A stretch of DNA of 36,640 nt. It comes from Bradyrhizobium sp. Its GTDB lineage: Bacteria; Pseudomonadota; Alphaproteobacteria; Rhizobiales; Xanthobacteraceae. This document shows positions 9,885-17,556 of the stretch, one piece after another. A program made the position numbers and the translations under genes. How positions within the stretch are numbered: position 1 is the first letter of the stretch; the number at the start of each line of letters is the position of its first letter. The DNA is taken from assembly GCF_030646015.1 (NCBI RefSeq), contig NZ_JAUSLT010000083.1:1-36640 (forward strand), read 5' to 3'. Under the pieces are notes generated by a model. It saw nothing but the letters and a program-made list of their open reading frames with translations. It was not told the origin of the DNA and searched no databases.

Positions 9885-9993
9885 GTAGCCCGGATGGAGC
9901 TCTTGCGAAATCCGGGACCCATCTCACATCTGTTCCCGGATTGCGCCATCGGGCAGCGCTTCGCGCCGACCCGTTGGCTCCATCCAGGCTACG
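9885..9993. repeat. Interspersed palindromic repeat, GTAGCCCGGATGGAGC family
   Basis: The left end GTAGCCCGGATGGAGC (9885-9900) pairs with GGCTCCATCCAGGCTAC at the right end, with one mismatch. An inner pair of arms, AATCCGGGA and TCCCGGATT, forms a second stem. The element fills most of the 136 bases between the convergent ends of the pump gene and egtD. No open frame is supported in it. One copy is present in this window. Confidence 0.75.
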
Positions 9994-9999
9994 AGATCC

Positions 10000-10962
10000 T
10001 CAGTCCGCCACCAGTACGTGAACCGAAAACATTTTTGCCGCGTCGGTCCATGACTGGCGCACCGTCCAGCCCGAGCCGCGCGCCAGCGCGGTGAAGCGGT
10101 CGAGGCTGTATTTGTAGCTGTTCTCGGTATGAATGGTTTCGCCGGGGCGGAACGAAAAACTGTGGCCGAGCACCCGCACGCTCTGCGCCTTCTTGGCTAT
10201 CAGGTGCATTTCGATGCGGTGACGCTCGCGGTTGTAGATCGAGCGATGGGTGAAGCCGGAGATGTCGAAATTGCCGCCGAGTTCGCGGTTGATCCGTACC
10301 ATCACATTGAGATTGAAGCGCGCGGTGACGCCGGCGGCGTCGTTATAGGCGTCATACAGCACGCGCTCGTCCTTTTCGAGGTCGACGCCGATCACCATCT
10401 GGGCGCCGTGCCCGAGAATCTCGCGGGCGCTGCGCATGAAGGCGCTGGCCTCGTGCGGTTCGAAGTTGCCGAGCGTCGAGCCCGGGAAGAATCCGACCTT
10501 CGGCATCGCGCTGACGGCGTCGGGCAGGGCGAACGGCGCGGTAAAATCCGCGGTAACCGGATAGACGTCGAGGCCTGGGAAATCCCGGCGCAGCGCGTCG
10601 GCCTGGGCCTCGAGGAAATCGCCGGATATGTCGACGGGGACATAGGCGCCGAACGCGCATTGCTTCAGCAGCAGCCGGACCTTGGTGGTGGCGCCGGCGC
10701 CGAATTCCACCAGGGCGGCACCCTCGGGGATCATGGCCGCGATCTCGCCGGCCCGTTCGCGCAGGATGCCGAGCTCGGTGCGCGTCGGGTAATATTCCGG
10801 CAACACCGTGATCTGCTCGAACAGTTCGGAGCCCGCGGCATCATAGAAATATTTCGGCGACAGCCGCTTCGGATGCTGCGACAGCCCTCCGATCACATCG
10901 CCGGCAAACGCCGAGGCCTGCTCGTCGAGATCATACGCTTTGGCCAGAGCGTGCACATTCAT
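10000..10962 (-). CDS. egtD: L-histidine N(alpha)-methyltransferase EgtD
   Basis: SAM-dependent enzyme that trimethylates histidine to hercynine, the first step of ergothioneine biosynthesis, in the cytoplasm. It has 320 residues, the normal length. The EgtD N-terminal block is clear: SPKYFYDAAGSELFEQIT followed by LPEYYPTRTE (residues ~35-63). Next come the SAM-binding VEFGAGATTKVRLLL (85-99), FFPGSTLGNFEPHEA, and the C-terminal substrate region YNDAAGVTARFNLNVM and ETIHTENSYKYS. It lies 44 bases downstream of egtB on the same strand, so the two form an operon. The stop is 6 bases from a palindromic repeat. No egtA, egtC or egtE gene is in view. Confidence 0.95.
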   Translation of the reverse strand: MNVHALAKAYDLDEQASAFAGDVIGGLSQHPKRLSPKYFYDAAGSELFEQITVLPEYYPTRTELGILRERAGEIAAMIPEGAALVEFGAGATTKVRLLLKQCAFGAYVPVDISGDFLEAQADALRRDFPGLDVYPVTADFTAPFALPDAVSAMPKVGFFPGSTLGNFEPHEASAFMRSAREILGHGAQMVIGVDLEKDERVLYDAYNDAAGVTARFNLNVMVRINRELGGNFDISGFTHRSIYNRERHRIEMHLIAKKAQSVRVLGHSFSFRPGETIHTENSYKYSLDRFTALARGSGWTVRQSWTDAAKMFSVHVLVAD

Positions 10963-11006
10963 GATAGTCTCCTGGTCGCGCTTTCCGGCGCGATGAGTTT
11001 GAAAGA

Positions 11007-12281
11007 TCAGGTGGCGTAATCGGCGAGCCGAAGTCCCGTGAATTGCCAGCGATGATGCGGATAAAAGAAGTTGCGATAGGTAATACGGCTGTGGCCTTCA
11101 GGAGTTGCAAGCGAAGAGCCGCGCAGCACCAGCTGGTTGACCATGAACTTGCCGTTGTATTCGCCGAGCGCGCCCTCGATGGCGCGGTAGCCGGGGTAGG
11201 GGGAATAGGCGCTGCGGGTCCATTGCCACACGATGCCGAAGGCGTCGTTGAGCTGCCCGGCCCGTGCCGCGACCTCCCATTCCATTTCTGTCGGCAGATG
11301 CCTGCCGCTCCAGCGTGCGAACGCGTCGGCCTCGTAATAGCTGACATGGCAGACCGGGGCTGAAGGATCGACCGGCTTGAGTCCGGCCAGCGTCATGATT
11401 CGCCATTGCCCGTCGATCTCGCGCCAATGGCCCGGCGCCCGCCATTCTTCCTTTTCGACGGCGGCAAATCCGTCCATCAGCCACAGCGTCGGCCTCGCGT
11501 AGCCGCCGTCCTTCATGAAGGCGAGCCACTCGGCATTGGTGACGAGGTTGCGCGCCAGTTTGACCGGGCCCACCAGTGCGCGGTGCGCGGGTTTTTCATT
11601 GTCGAAATGGAAGCTGTCGTCGACATGCCCGAAGGTATGGATGCCCTCGTTGAGCGTGACCCATTCCTCGCCGGCGCGAATTTCGTCGCCGGTCCGGTTT
11701 GCCTTCGGGAGGGTCCAGGCCGGATCGTAGGCGGGCGGAATCGGGTTCTGCGCGAAGGCGTGCAGGATGTCGGTCAGCATCAATTCCTGGTGCTGCTGCT
11801 CATGGTTGAGGCCGACTTCGACCAGCGGCGCGATTGCCTTCAGCGCGTCCTCGCCGGCTTCGTGAAAGAATTTCACCACCGCGGCGTCGACATGCCTGCG
11901 GTAGGCGGTGATTTCCTCGGCGCCGGGGCGGGTCAGATGGCCGCGCTGATGGCGGGCATGCCGCGGTCCGGCGCTGACATAGTAGGAATTGAACAGGAAG
12001 GCGTAGTCGGGGTGGAACGGCTGGTAGCCGTTGCAGTGCTCGCCGAGCAGGAATTGCTCGAAGAACCAGGTGGTATGGGCGCGGTGCCATTTCGCCGGGC
12101 TGGCGTCGGGCATCGACTGGATCAGCTGGTCCTCCGGCGTCAGCGGGGCCGCGCGGCACTCGGTTTCGTTGCGGACCGTCAGATAGGCTTCCACCAGATC
12201 CTGGGCGAGGCTGCCGGAATCGGAGAATAATGACGGGCAAGGGGCGGCAGACGCGGCCGCAGCGGATGCTGGTTTCGTCAC
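11007..12281 (-). CDS. egtB: Ergothioneine biosynthesis sulfoxide synthase EgtB
   Basis: Non-haem iron enzyme joining hercynine to a thiol donor with O2 to give a sulfoxide. The N-terminal DinB-like domain provides the three-His iron site: KWHRAHTTWFFE (His near residue 69) and the HxxxH of LNHEQQHQEL (His ~160 and ~164). The C-terminal formylglycine-generating-enzyme-like domain includes VWQWTRSAYSPYPGY, NQLVLRGSSLATPEGH and the terminal FTGLRLADY. The GTG at 12281 is chosen because CCGGAGATTCCA precedes it; a GTG at 12314 would add 11 residues. Its gene is upstream of egtD in a two-gene operon divergent from grxD. The sulfur donor, gamma-glutamylcysteine or cysteine, cannot be told from sequence alone. 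Confidence 0.94.
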   Translation of the reverse strand: MTKPASAAAASAAPCPSLFSDSGSLAQDLVEAYLTVRNETECRAAPLTPEDQLIQSMPDASPAKWHRAHTTWFFEQFLLGEHCNGYQPFHPDYAFLFNSYYVSAGPRHARHQRGHLTRPGAEEITAYRRHVDAAVVKFFHEAGEDALKAIAPLVEVGLNHEQQHQELMLTDILHAFAQNPIPPAYDPAWTLPKANRTGDEIRAGEEWVTLNEGIHTFGHVDDSFHFDNEKPAHRALVGPVKLARNLVTNAEWLAFMKDGGYARPTLWLMDGFAAVEKEEWRAPGHWREIDGQWRIMTLAGLKPVDPSAPVCHVSYYEADAFARWSGRHLPTEMEWEVAARAGQLNDAFGIVWQWTRSAYSPYPGYRAIEGALGEYNGKFMVNQLVLRGSSLATPEGHSRITYRNFFYPHHRWQFTGLRLADYAT

Positions 12282-12563
12282 TGGAATCTCCGGTCGGGGG
12301 AAAGAACGTTGCACCGGCGTCTGGGTTCCCCGACGTCTGTCCTAGATAGGGGGTCCCGCGCGGGATAAAAGCCTCCCATGGCTATGATATTGCTGCCGTC
12401 AGGCTATGGCCCCGCCGGGGGATATCCCCGGCCGGAAAGCGCCCGCATGCCAGCTCCCCGCCATTTTACTTTGGATGCACAACGGTTTCGGGTACATATA
12501 TGGGCAATATCGGGTTTAACGGGCTGATGCCGGCCCGAAGGGCTGAGCCGCAAAGGACGCAAA

Positions 12564-12902
12564 ATGAGCATCGAGCAATTTATCGACAATGAAGTGAAGT
12601 CGAACGACGTCGTGCTGTTCATGAAGGGAACCCCGCAGTTTCCGCAGTGCGGTTTTTCCGGTCAGGTGGTCCAGATCCTCGACCACGTCGGGGTCGGCTA
12701 CAAGGGCCTGAACGTGCTGGAATCCGCCGACCTGCGTAACGGCATCAAGACCTATTCGAACTGGCCGACCATCCCGCAGCTCTACGTCAAGGGCGAGTTC
12801 GTCGGCGGCTGCGACATCATCCGCGAGATGTTCCAGGCTGGCGAGCTGCAGCAGCTGTTGGCCGACAAGGGCGTCACCGTCAACGCGGCGGCCTCCGCCT
12901 GA
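12564..12902 (+). CDS. grxD: Monothiol glutaredoxin, Grx4/GrxD family
   Basis: Monothiol glutaredoxin of 112 residues that binds a glutathione-ligated [2Fe-2S] cluster, usually with a BolA partner, and hands clusters to apo-proteins. The defining CGFS active site is seen in [13 protein letters not shown] (Cys ~29-30), with the [17 protein letters not shown] glutathione-binding region following. AAAGGACGCAAA precedes the ATG. The upstream 282 bases separate it from the divergent egtB and hold no further gene; TTGGAT at 12471 and TACATA at 12493, 16 bases apart, are a weak promoter candidate. The stop codon overlaps the apparent start of the macrodomain gene. Confidence 0.96.
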   Translation: MSIEQFIDNEVKSNDVVLFMKGTPQFPQCGFSGQVVQILDHVGVGYKGLNVLESADLRNGIKTYSNWPTIPQLYVKGEFVGGCDIIREMFQAGELQQLLADKGVTVNAAASA

Positions 12903-13450
12903 GCCTGGCGGCGCGCCAGCTCGGCGCGGCGCGTCTCGAAACCGTCGTCGCCGATATCACCACGTTACGCGTTGACGCCATCGTCAACGCCGCCAATTCG
13001 TCCCTGCTCGGCGGGGGCGGCGTCGATGGCGCGATCCACCGCGCGGCCGGACCCGAGTTGGTCATGGAATGCCGCATGCTGCACGGATGCAAGACCGGCG
13101 GCGCCAAAATTACCAAGGGTTATCGCCTGCCGGCGCGCCATGTCATTCATGCCGTCGGTCCGGTATGGAACGGCGGAGGCCCCGCGATCGATGAGGCGCT
13201 GGCGTCGTGCTACATCAGGGCCATCGAACTGTGCCAGAAACACGGCCTTGCCTCGGTTGCCTTTCCCGCGATTTCCACCGGCATCTATCGCTTTCCCGCG
13301 GATCGCGCGGCGCGCATCGCGGTCGCGGCGACGGTGGACGCGCTGGCCGCGGCTCCGGCCGTCACTCACATCATCTTCTGCTGCTTCTCGAACGAGAGCG
13401 CCGTCCTGCATGATCAGGCTCTGGCCAAAGTTGGTGTCGCTTTCCGCTAG
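12899..13450 (+). CDS. Macrodomain protein (YmdB-like O-acetyl-ADP-ribose deacetylase family), probable CTG start
   Basis: ADP-ribose-binding macrodomain, probably a hydrolase acting on O-acetyl-ADP-ribose or ADP-ribosylated substrates. About 183 residues, near the usual size. The family blocks are all present: [20 protein letters not shown], then [14 protein letters not shown] (catalytic loop), [21 protein letters not shown] and [14 protein letters not shown] (second loop). The frame carries no ATG, GTG or TTG before residue ~54, which would remove the first half of the domain. The likely start is the CTG at 12899, which overlaps the grxD stop (CTGA), or the CTG at 12905. Translational coupling to grxD is an inference. 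It ends 1 base from the convergent membrane gene. Confidence 0.8.
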   Translation: MSLAARQLGAARLETVVADITTLRVDAIVNAANSSLLGGGGVDGAIHRAAGPELVMECRMLHGCKTGGAKITKGYRLPARHVIHAVGPVWNGGGPAIDEALASCYIRAIELCQKHGLASVAFPAISTGIYRFPADRAARIAVAATVDALAAAPAVTHIIFCCFSNESAVLHDQALAKVGVAFR

Positions 13451-13451
13451 G

Positions 13452-14060
13452 CTAAACCTTATCTGCCGCCGGCCATCCCGTAATCCAGGTCAGGACCGGG
13501 AAAGGTGAAAAAAACTGCAACAGCAAAACGGCAATCAGGATCAAGGCGGCGTAAAACACAGTCCCGCGCAGCAACCGATGCCGCAGCGGCGGGTACGGCG
13601 GGCAGTTGTCGGCCGGCCAGGCAAATGCCTCTTCCCATTCGCGCTGTGGAATCTCAGCAGGTCTGATCCGCTCCAGTGGCACCCACGCGCGGTACGCCCC
13701 GATACCGCGCTCGCGCGCGATGGCGCTTCTCAGGTAGAATAGATTGTGACGCCCGGCGAAGTCGATCGTGGCGACGGTCAAGATGCGCATGAACCAGAGC
13801 ACGATCGATCCGGCGAGATAGACATACGCAATCATGTATCCGAATGTGAGCCAGGACCGGGTGAAGGATTTTACGGTAAAAACCGCTGATGTCGCCTGCA
13901 CCGTCGATTCCACGAGTTTGTCGAGCCCGTAAAAGACGCGACCGGGCGCCGATTTATCCTCGGCCGCCTGCAGCCACAGAATAAGGCCGATCGCGATGGC
14001 GAGCTGAACCAGGGGAAATCTGAGCAGGGCTCGTAATGGGGCCGAAATCAGCTTGAACAT
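13452..14060 (-). CDS. Hypothetical membrane protein
   Basis: A 202-residue protein I do not recognise. Three or four hydrophobic helices are visible: PLVQLAIAIGLILWL at the N-end, the pair WLTFGYMIAYVYLAGSIVLW in the middle, and FYAALILIAVLLLQFF near the C-end. A soluble stretch of about 70 residues between them includes a Pro-rich patch (PADNCPPYPPLRHR). The start at 14060 (MFKLIS) has GGGAG ten bases upstream; the frame is open to 14255 but would then overlap the divergent hydrolase gene. It is convergent with the macrodomain gene, with 1 base between stops. No function can be assigned. Confidence 0.65.
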   Translation of the reverse strand: MFKLISAPLRALLRFPLVQLAIAIGLILWLQAAEDKSAPGRVFYGLDKLVESTVQATSAVFTVKSFTRSWLTFGYMIAYVYLAGSIVLWFMRILTVATIDFAGRHNLFYLRSAIARERGIGAYRAWVPLERIRPAEIPQREWEEAFAWPADNCPPYPPLRHRLLRGTVFYAALILIAVLLLQFFSPFPVLTWITGWPAADKV

Positions 14061-14253
14061 CCGCGGCATGCTCCCGGAAGTGGCCCGCACGCGCCCGCTC
14101 AAATGCATCGAGGGGCGCATGACGGATATAGCATGATTTGCCGTGACAGCCGCCGATGACACGAAATGAACAGGCCGAGTTCCACAGCCCTTGCGACGAT
14201 TGAGCTGGCCGGTAAACTCCGCGCGCATCCGGCCTGTAGCGAGAAGCTGATCC

Positions 14254-15546
14254 ATGAAGCGATGGAGACCCGTGGGCTTGACGCGGCGTCACGGTCTCGC
14301 GGCTGCGCTCGCGCTCCTGATCCTCACTGATGTCGCGGGCTGGCCGGCCACCGCCAGCGCCGAATCCGGGCCGTCCGTTTCGTCGAGCTTCTCGCCCGAC
14401 AAACTGGGGCGCGTCGGCGACTACCTCCGCAACGAGATTGCGTCCGGAAAAATACCCGGCGCCGTCCTGCTGATCCAGCAGCACGGCAGACCGGTCTATT
14501 TCCAGACCTTTGGCGTGCGCGATGTCGCGACCCGGCTGCCGATGACCGCGGACACGATCTTTCGGCTGTATTCGATGTCGAAGCCGGTCACTTCGGTCGC
14601 GGCGATGATGCTGGTCGACGACGGCAAGCTATCGCTCGACGATCCCGTGGCGAAATACATTCCGGCCTTTGCGGATTTGAAAGTCGGTGTCGAGAAATCA
14701 GGCGAAGCCCTGATGCTCGAACCGCTCAACCGCCCGATCACGATCAGGGACTTGCTGCGCCACACCTCGGGCCTGACCTACGGCTTCTATGGCGACAGCG
14801 CGGTGCGAAAACTCTATGCCCAGGCCAATCTGTTCGATGGTGACGCCGACAATGCGGAGTTCGTCGCGCGCATTGCGAAACTGCCGTTGGCCGAGCAGCC
14901 GGGCACGCTGTGGGATTACGGCCATTCGACCGACGTGCTCGGCCGCATCATCGAAGTGGTGTCGGGAAGGTCGCTGTTTCAGTTCGAGAAGGAGCGGCTG
15001 TTCGATCCGCTCGGCATGACCGAAACCGCGTATTTCGTGGCCGACGCCGCGAAGCAGCCGCGCGTCGCCGAGCCGATGCCGGCCGACCGCTTCATCACGC
15101 CGGTCGCCGGGATCAGGGATCCCATGACGCCGCGGCGCTGGCAATCCGGCGGGGCGGGCCTGGTCGGGACCATCGGGGACTATGCGCGTTTCGCACAGAT
15201 GTTGCTGAACGGCGGAACGCTCGACGGCCGGCGCTACCTCAAGCCCGAGACCATAGCCCTGATGACGTTGGATCATATCGGACCGGAGACCGGGATCGTC
15301 CGCGACCAGTTCTATTTTCCCGGCGCCAGCAGCGGGTTCGGCCTCGGCTTCGCGGTGCGCACCTCGACGCCACCGAATACGTCGTGGCCGCTGGGCGAGT
15401 ATCGCTGGGACGGCGTCGCCGGCACGTTCTTTTTCGTCGATCCGAAGCACGATATGTTCGCGATCTGCATGATCCAGACGCCGTCGCAGCGCGGCCGGAT
15501 TCAATTGGAGTTGAAGACGCTGATCTACGAGGCGCTCGATCGCTGA
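14254..15546 (+). CDS. Serine hydrolase, class C beta-lactamase/esterase family
   Basis: Exported serine hydrolase of 430 residues with a beta-lactamase class C fold; members are esterases, D-aminopeptidases or lactamases. A signal peptide runs to about residue 37 (LAAALALLILTDVAGWPATASAES). The nucleophile motif S-x-x-K is in LYSMSKPVTS, the conserved LLRHTSGLTYG follows, and WDYGHSTDVLG carries the Tyr of the Y-x-N/S motif. The C-terminal block has FFFVDPKHDMFAICMIQTP in place of the K-T-G box, as in esterase-like members. The ATG at 14254 is preceded by GAGAAG. It is a single gene; the promoter must lie in the ~190 bases shared with the divergent membrane gene. Confidence 0.88.
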   Translation: MKRWRPVGLTRRHGLAAALALLILTDVAGWPATASAESGPSVSSSFSPDKLGRVGDYLRNEIASGKIPGAVLLIQQHGRPVYFQTFGVRDVATRLPMTADTIFRLYSMSKPVTSVAAMMLVDDGKLSLDDPVAKYIPAFADLKVGVEKSGEALMLEPLNRPITIRDLLRHTSGLTYGFYGDSAVRKLYAQANLFDGDADNAEFVARIAKLPLAEQPGTLWDYGHSTDVLGRIIEVVSGRSLFQFEKERLFDPLGMTETAYFVADAAKQPRVAEPMPADRFITPVAGIRDPMTPRRWQSGGAGLVGTIGDYARFAQMLLNGGTLDGRRYLKPETIALMTLDHIGPETGIVRDQFYFPGASSGFGLGFAVRTSTPPNTSWPLGEYRWDGVAGTFFFVDPKHDMFAICMIQTPSQRGRIQLELKTLIYEALDR

Positions 15547-15680
15547 TGGCGATTGAGGGCTGCTGGCGCAGGGTCTTTGCTGCGATGCGAAGCGAGGCCG
15601 TTTGGCTTCGCATCGGCTGGCAGGCGCGCGCAAAGCTGCTATCATTGCTGCCATAACGAGAAACGGAAGGAAACATCGCC

Positions 15681-16130
15681 ATGGACGCCGTGACGCCGAA
15701 GGGCTCGCAGACCACCGAGACGCATTCCCACCTCGTTCGCCCCGACAGCATGGAGTGGCAGAAGACCCGCTTTCCCGGCTGCGAGGCCAAGACGCTGCTG
15801 TTCGATCACAAGACCGGCCTGATGACCGCGCTGATGCGGTTTGAACCGGGTGCGGTGCTGCCCGACCACGAGCACGTCAACATCGAGCAGACCTATGTGC
15901 TCGAGGGCAGCCTGGTCGACAAGGAAGGCCCGGCGCAGGGCATCGAATGCAAGGCCGGCGAATTCATCTGGCGCGAACAGGGCAGCCGCCACGTCGCCTG
16001 GTGTCCGCAAGGCGGACTGATGCTGGCGATCTTCCAGGTCCCCAACAAGTTCTTCGAAGCCGACGGCCGCGTCATCGACGCCGCCGGCCAGGACTGGGAC
16101 GAGACCTGGGGGCACACCCGCAAGGGGTGA
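15681..16130 (+). CDS. Cupin domain protein (ChrR-like cupin)
   Basis: A 149-residue single-domain cupin. The pattern FEPGAVLPDHEHVNIEQTYV (cupin motif 1 with metal-binding His/His/Glu) and a second motif around EFIWREQGSRHVAW with its His are visible, so a metal site is likely. Such proteins resemble the cupin half of ChrR-type anti-sigma factors, but the N-terminal zinc-binding anti-sigma domain is absent, so a sensor role is not supported. GGAAGGAAACATCGCC precedes the ATG. It has no close operon partner: a palindromic repeat follows and then the convergent threonine aldolase. The substrate is unknown. Confidence 0.82.
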   Translation: MDAVTPKGSQTTETHSHLVRPDSMEWQKTRFPGCEAKTLLFDHKTGLMTALMRFEPGAVLPDHEHVNIEQTYVLEGSLVDKEGPAQGIECKAGEFIWREQGSRHVAWCPQGGLMLAIFQVPNKFFEADGRVIDAAGQDWDETWGHTRKG

Positions 16131-16188
16131 GGGTGGCGTCACGCCTGTGCCGCGAATAGCCGTTGAGATTTGCCACGGCTCTAAACGC

Positions 16189-16295
16189 GTCATTGCGAGC
16201 GAAGCGAAGCAATCCATCTTGCGGCAGAAAGAATGGATTGCTTCGTCGCAAGCGCTCCCGTGCGCAAACGCTTCGCGTTTGTCGCAGGCAATGAC
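16189..16295. repeat. Interspersed palindromic repeat, GTCATTGCGAG family, copy 2
   Basis: It starts GTCATTGCGAGC and ends GGCAATGAC. A perfect 13-base inverted repeat, CGAAGCAATCCAT at 16205-16217 and ATGGATTGCTTCG at 16233-16245, encloses a GCGGCAG loop, matching copy 1 at 1841-1964. The right arm carries an extra small hairpin (AAACGCTTCGCGTTT) that copy 1 lacks, whereas copy 1 has its extra hairpin in the left arm. It separates the convergent cupin and threonine aldolase genes. Confidence 0.85.
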
Positions 16296-16312
16296 GGCGG
16301 ATAGAGCTGAGT

Positions 16313-17383
16313 CTACGCCCCGCGCACGATCTCGCGCACCAGGCCGACCATCTCCTCGATCATCGCGGCGGAAACGTCGAGATGGGTACAGGCCCTGATC
16401 CGGCCGTCCATCATGGCGAGCAGGACGCCGCGCTGGCGCAGCGCCTTGACCATGTCGTCGCCGCTGACACCGGCGCCATCGGGCTTGAAGAACACCAGAT
16501 TGGTCTCGGGCTGCTGCACCTCGATGCCCTGGATCTGCGACAGTCCCCGTGCCAGCGCGCGGGCATTGGCGTGGTCGTCCGCGAGGCGATCGACATGGTG
16601 GTCGAGGGCATGGACGCAGGCCGCGGCGCAAACGCCGGCCTGGCGCATCGATCCGCCCAGGCGCTGCTTCCAGCGCCAGACCTCGTCGATGAAATCGTGG
16701 CTTCCGGCAATCACGCCGCCGATCGGCGCGCCGAGGCCCTTTGAAAAATCGATCCAGGCGGAGTCCCAGCCCGCCGTCATGTCGCGGGCGCTGATGCCTG
16801 TCGCGACACAGGCGTTCAATAGCCGCGCCCCGTCCATATGGGTGGCCATGCCATTTTGTTTGGCGATCTGCACGACCTCGTCGAGCGCGGCCTTCTTCCA
16901 GATCGTGCCGCCGCCGATATTGGCGGTTTGTTCGACGCTGACCACCGTCTGCGGCGGCTGGTAGCGGCTGCGCGGGTGAATCGCCCTGCGAAAGGTCTCC
17001 GGCGAAAATTGTCCGTCGGCGCCTGACAGCGGCGTGATCTGGAAGCCGCCGAGGGCGGCATGGGCGCCGCCTTCGCGCGCGATGATGTGCGCGGTTTCAT
17101 GCGCCAATATCTCGTCGCCGGGCCGGCAATGCACCAGGGTCGCCGCGACATTGCACATGGTGCCGGAGGGCATGAACACGGCAGCCTGCTTGCCGAGCAG
17201 GTCGGCCACCCGCTCGCACAGCACATTTACCGTCGGATCGTCGCCGATCTGCTCGTCGCCGACCTCGGCGCGCGCGATGGCCTCGCGCATCGCGGGCGTC
17301 GGGCGGGTCTGCGTATCCGACAGCAGATTGATGCGGACCGGCGCGGCTGCTGGATCGCGCGGGGGAGGGGTGTAATAGTTCAT
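16313..17383 (-). CDS. Low-specificity L-threonine aldolase family enzyme
   Basis: Fold type I PLP enzyme that cleaves threonine or allo-threonine to glycine and acetaldehyde in the cytoplasm. About 356 residues, the normal length. Family blocks are NLLSDTQTRPTPAMREAI near the N-end, VFMPSGTMCNVAA, HMDGARLLNA with the PLP-contacting Asp, and the Schiff-base lysine in DFSKGLGAPIGG (Lys ~215). The start MNYYTPPPRD at 17383 is preferred on family length; ATG at 17395 and GTG at 17398 are alternatives and none has a strong binding site. It is convergent with the cupin gene. The gene lies just downstream of the rpsD terminator and a palindromic repeat. Confidence 0.9.
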   Translation of the reverse strand: MNYYTPPPRDPAAAPVRINLLSDTQTRPTPAMREAIARAEVGDEQIGDDPTVNVLCERVADLLGKQAAVFMPSGTMCNVAATLVHCRPGDEILAHETAHIIAREGGAHAALGGFQITPLSGADGQFSPETFRRAIHPRSRYQPPQTVVSVEQTANIGGGTIWKKAALDEVVQIAKQNGMATHMDGARLLNACVATGISARDMTAGWDSAWIDFSKGLGAPIGGVIAGSHDFIDEVWRWKQRLGGSMRQAGVCAAACVHALDHHVDRLADDHANARALARGLSQIQGIEVQQPETNLVFFKPDGAGVSGDDMVKALRQRGVLLAMMDGRIRACTHLDVSAAMIEEMVGLVREIVRGA

Positions 17384-17406
17384 GGCGAGGTCCATCACTT
17401 GATGAC

Positions 17407-17494
17407 GTCATGGCCGGGCGTTGTCCCGGCCATCCACGTCTGCTTTCGATGCGACCATAAAGACGTGGATGCCCGGGACAAGCCCGGGCATGAC
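17407..17494. repeat. Interspersed palindromic repeat, GTCATGGCCGGG family
   Basis: The left arm GTCATGGCCGGGCGTTGTCC and its continuation through CATCCACGTCT are matched, with a few mismatches, by AGACGTGGATGCCCGGGACA and the rest through GCATGAC on the right. The loop is about 20 bases. The whole could form one long hairpin. It sits between the start of the threonine aldolase gene and the rpsD terminator. One copy is present in this window. Confidence 0.8.
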
Positions 17495-17528
17495 GAAAAG
17501 AAAAAGGCCCCGGCAAAACCGGGGCCTT
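17495..17528 (-). terminator. Rho-independent terminator of rpsD
   Basis: Read on the minus strand, AAGGCCCCGG - TTTTG - CCGGGGCCTT forms a ten-pair stem and is followed by a T-rich run (TTTTTCTTTT on that strand). It starts 28 bases after the rpsD stop codon. This is a textbook intrinsic terminator. Confidence 0.88.
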
Positions 17529-17556
17529 GATGTCGCGAAAACGTGGGCTGAAAAAA

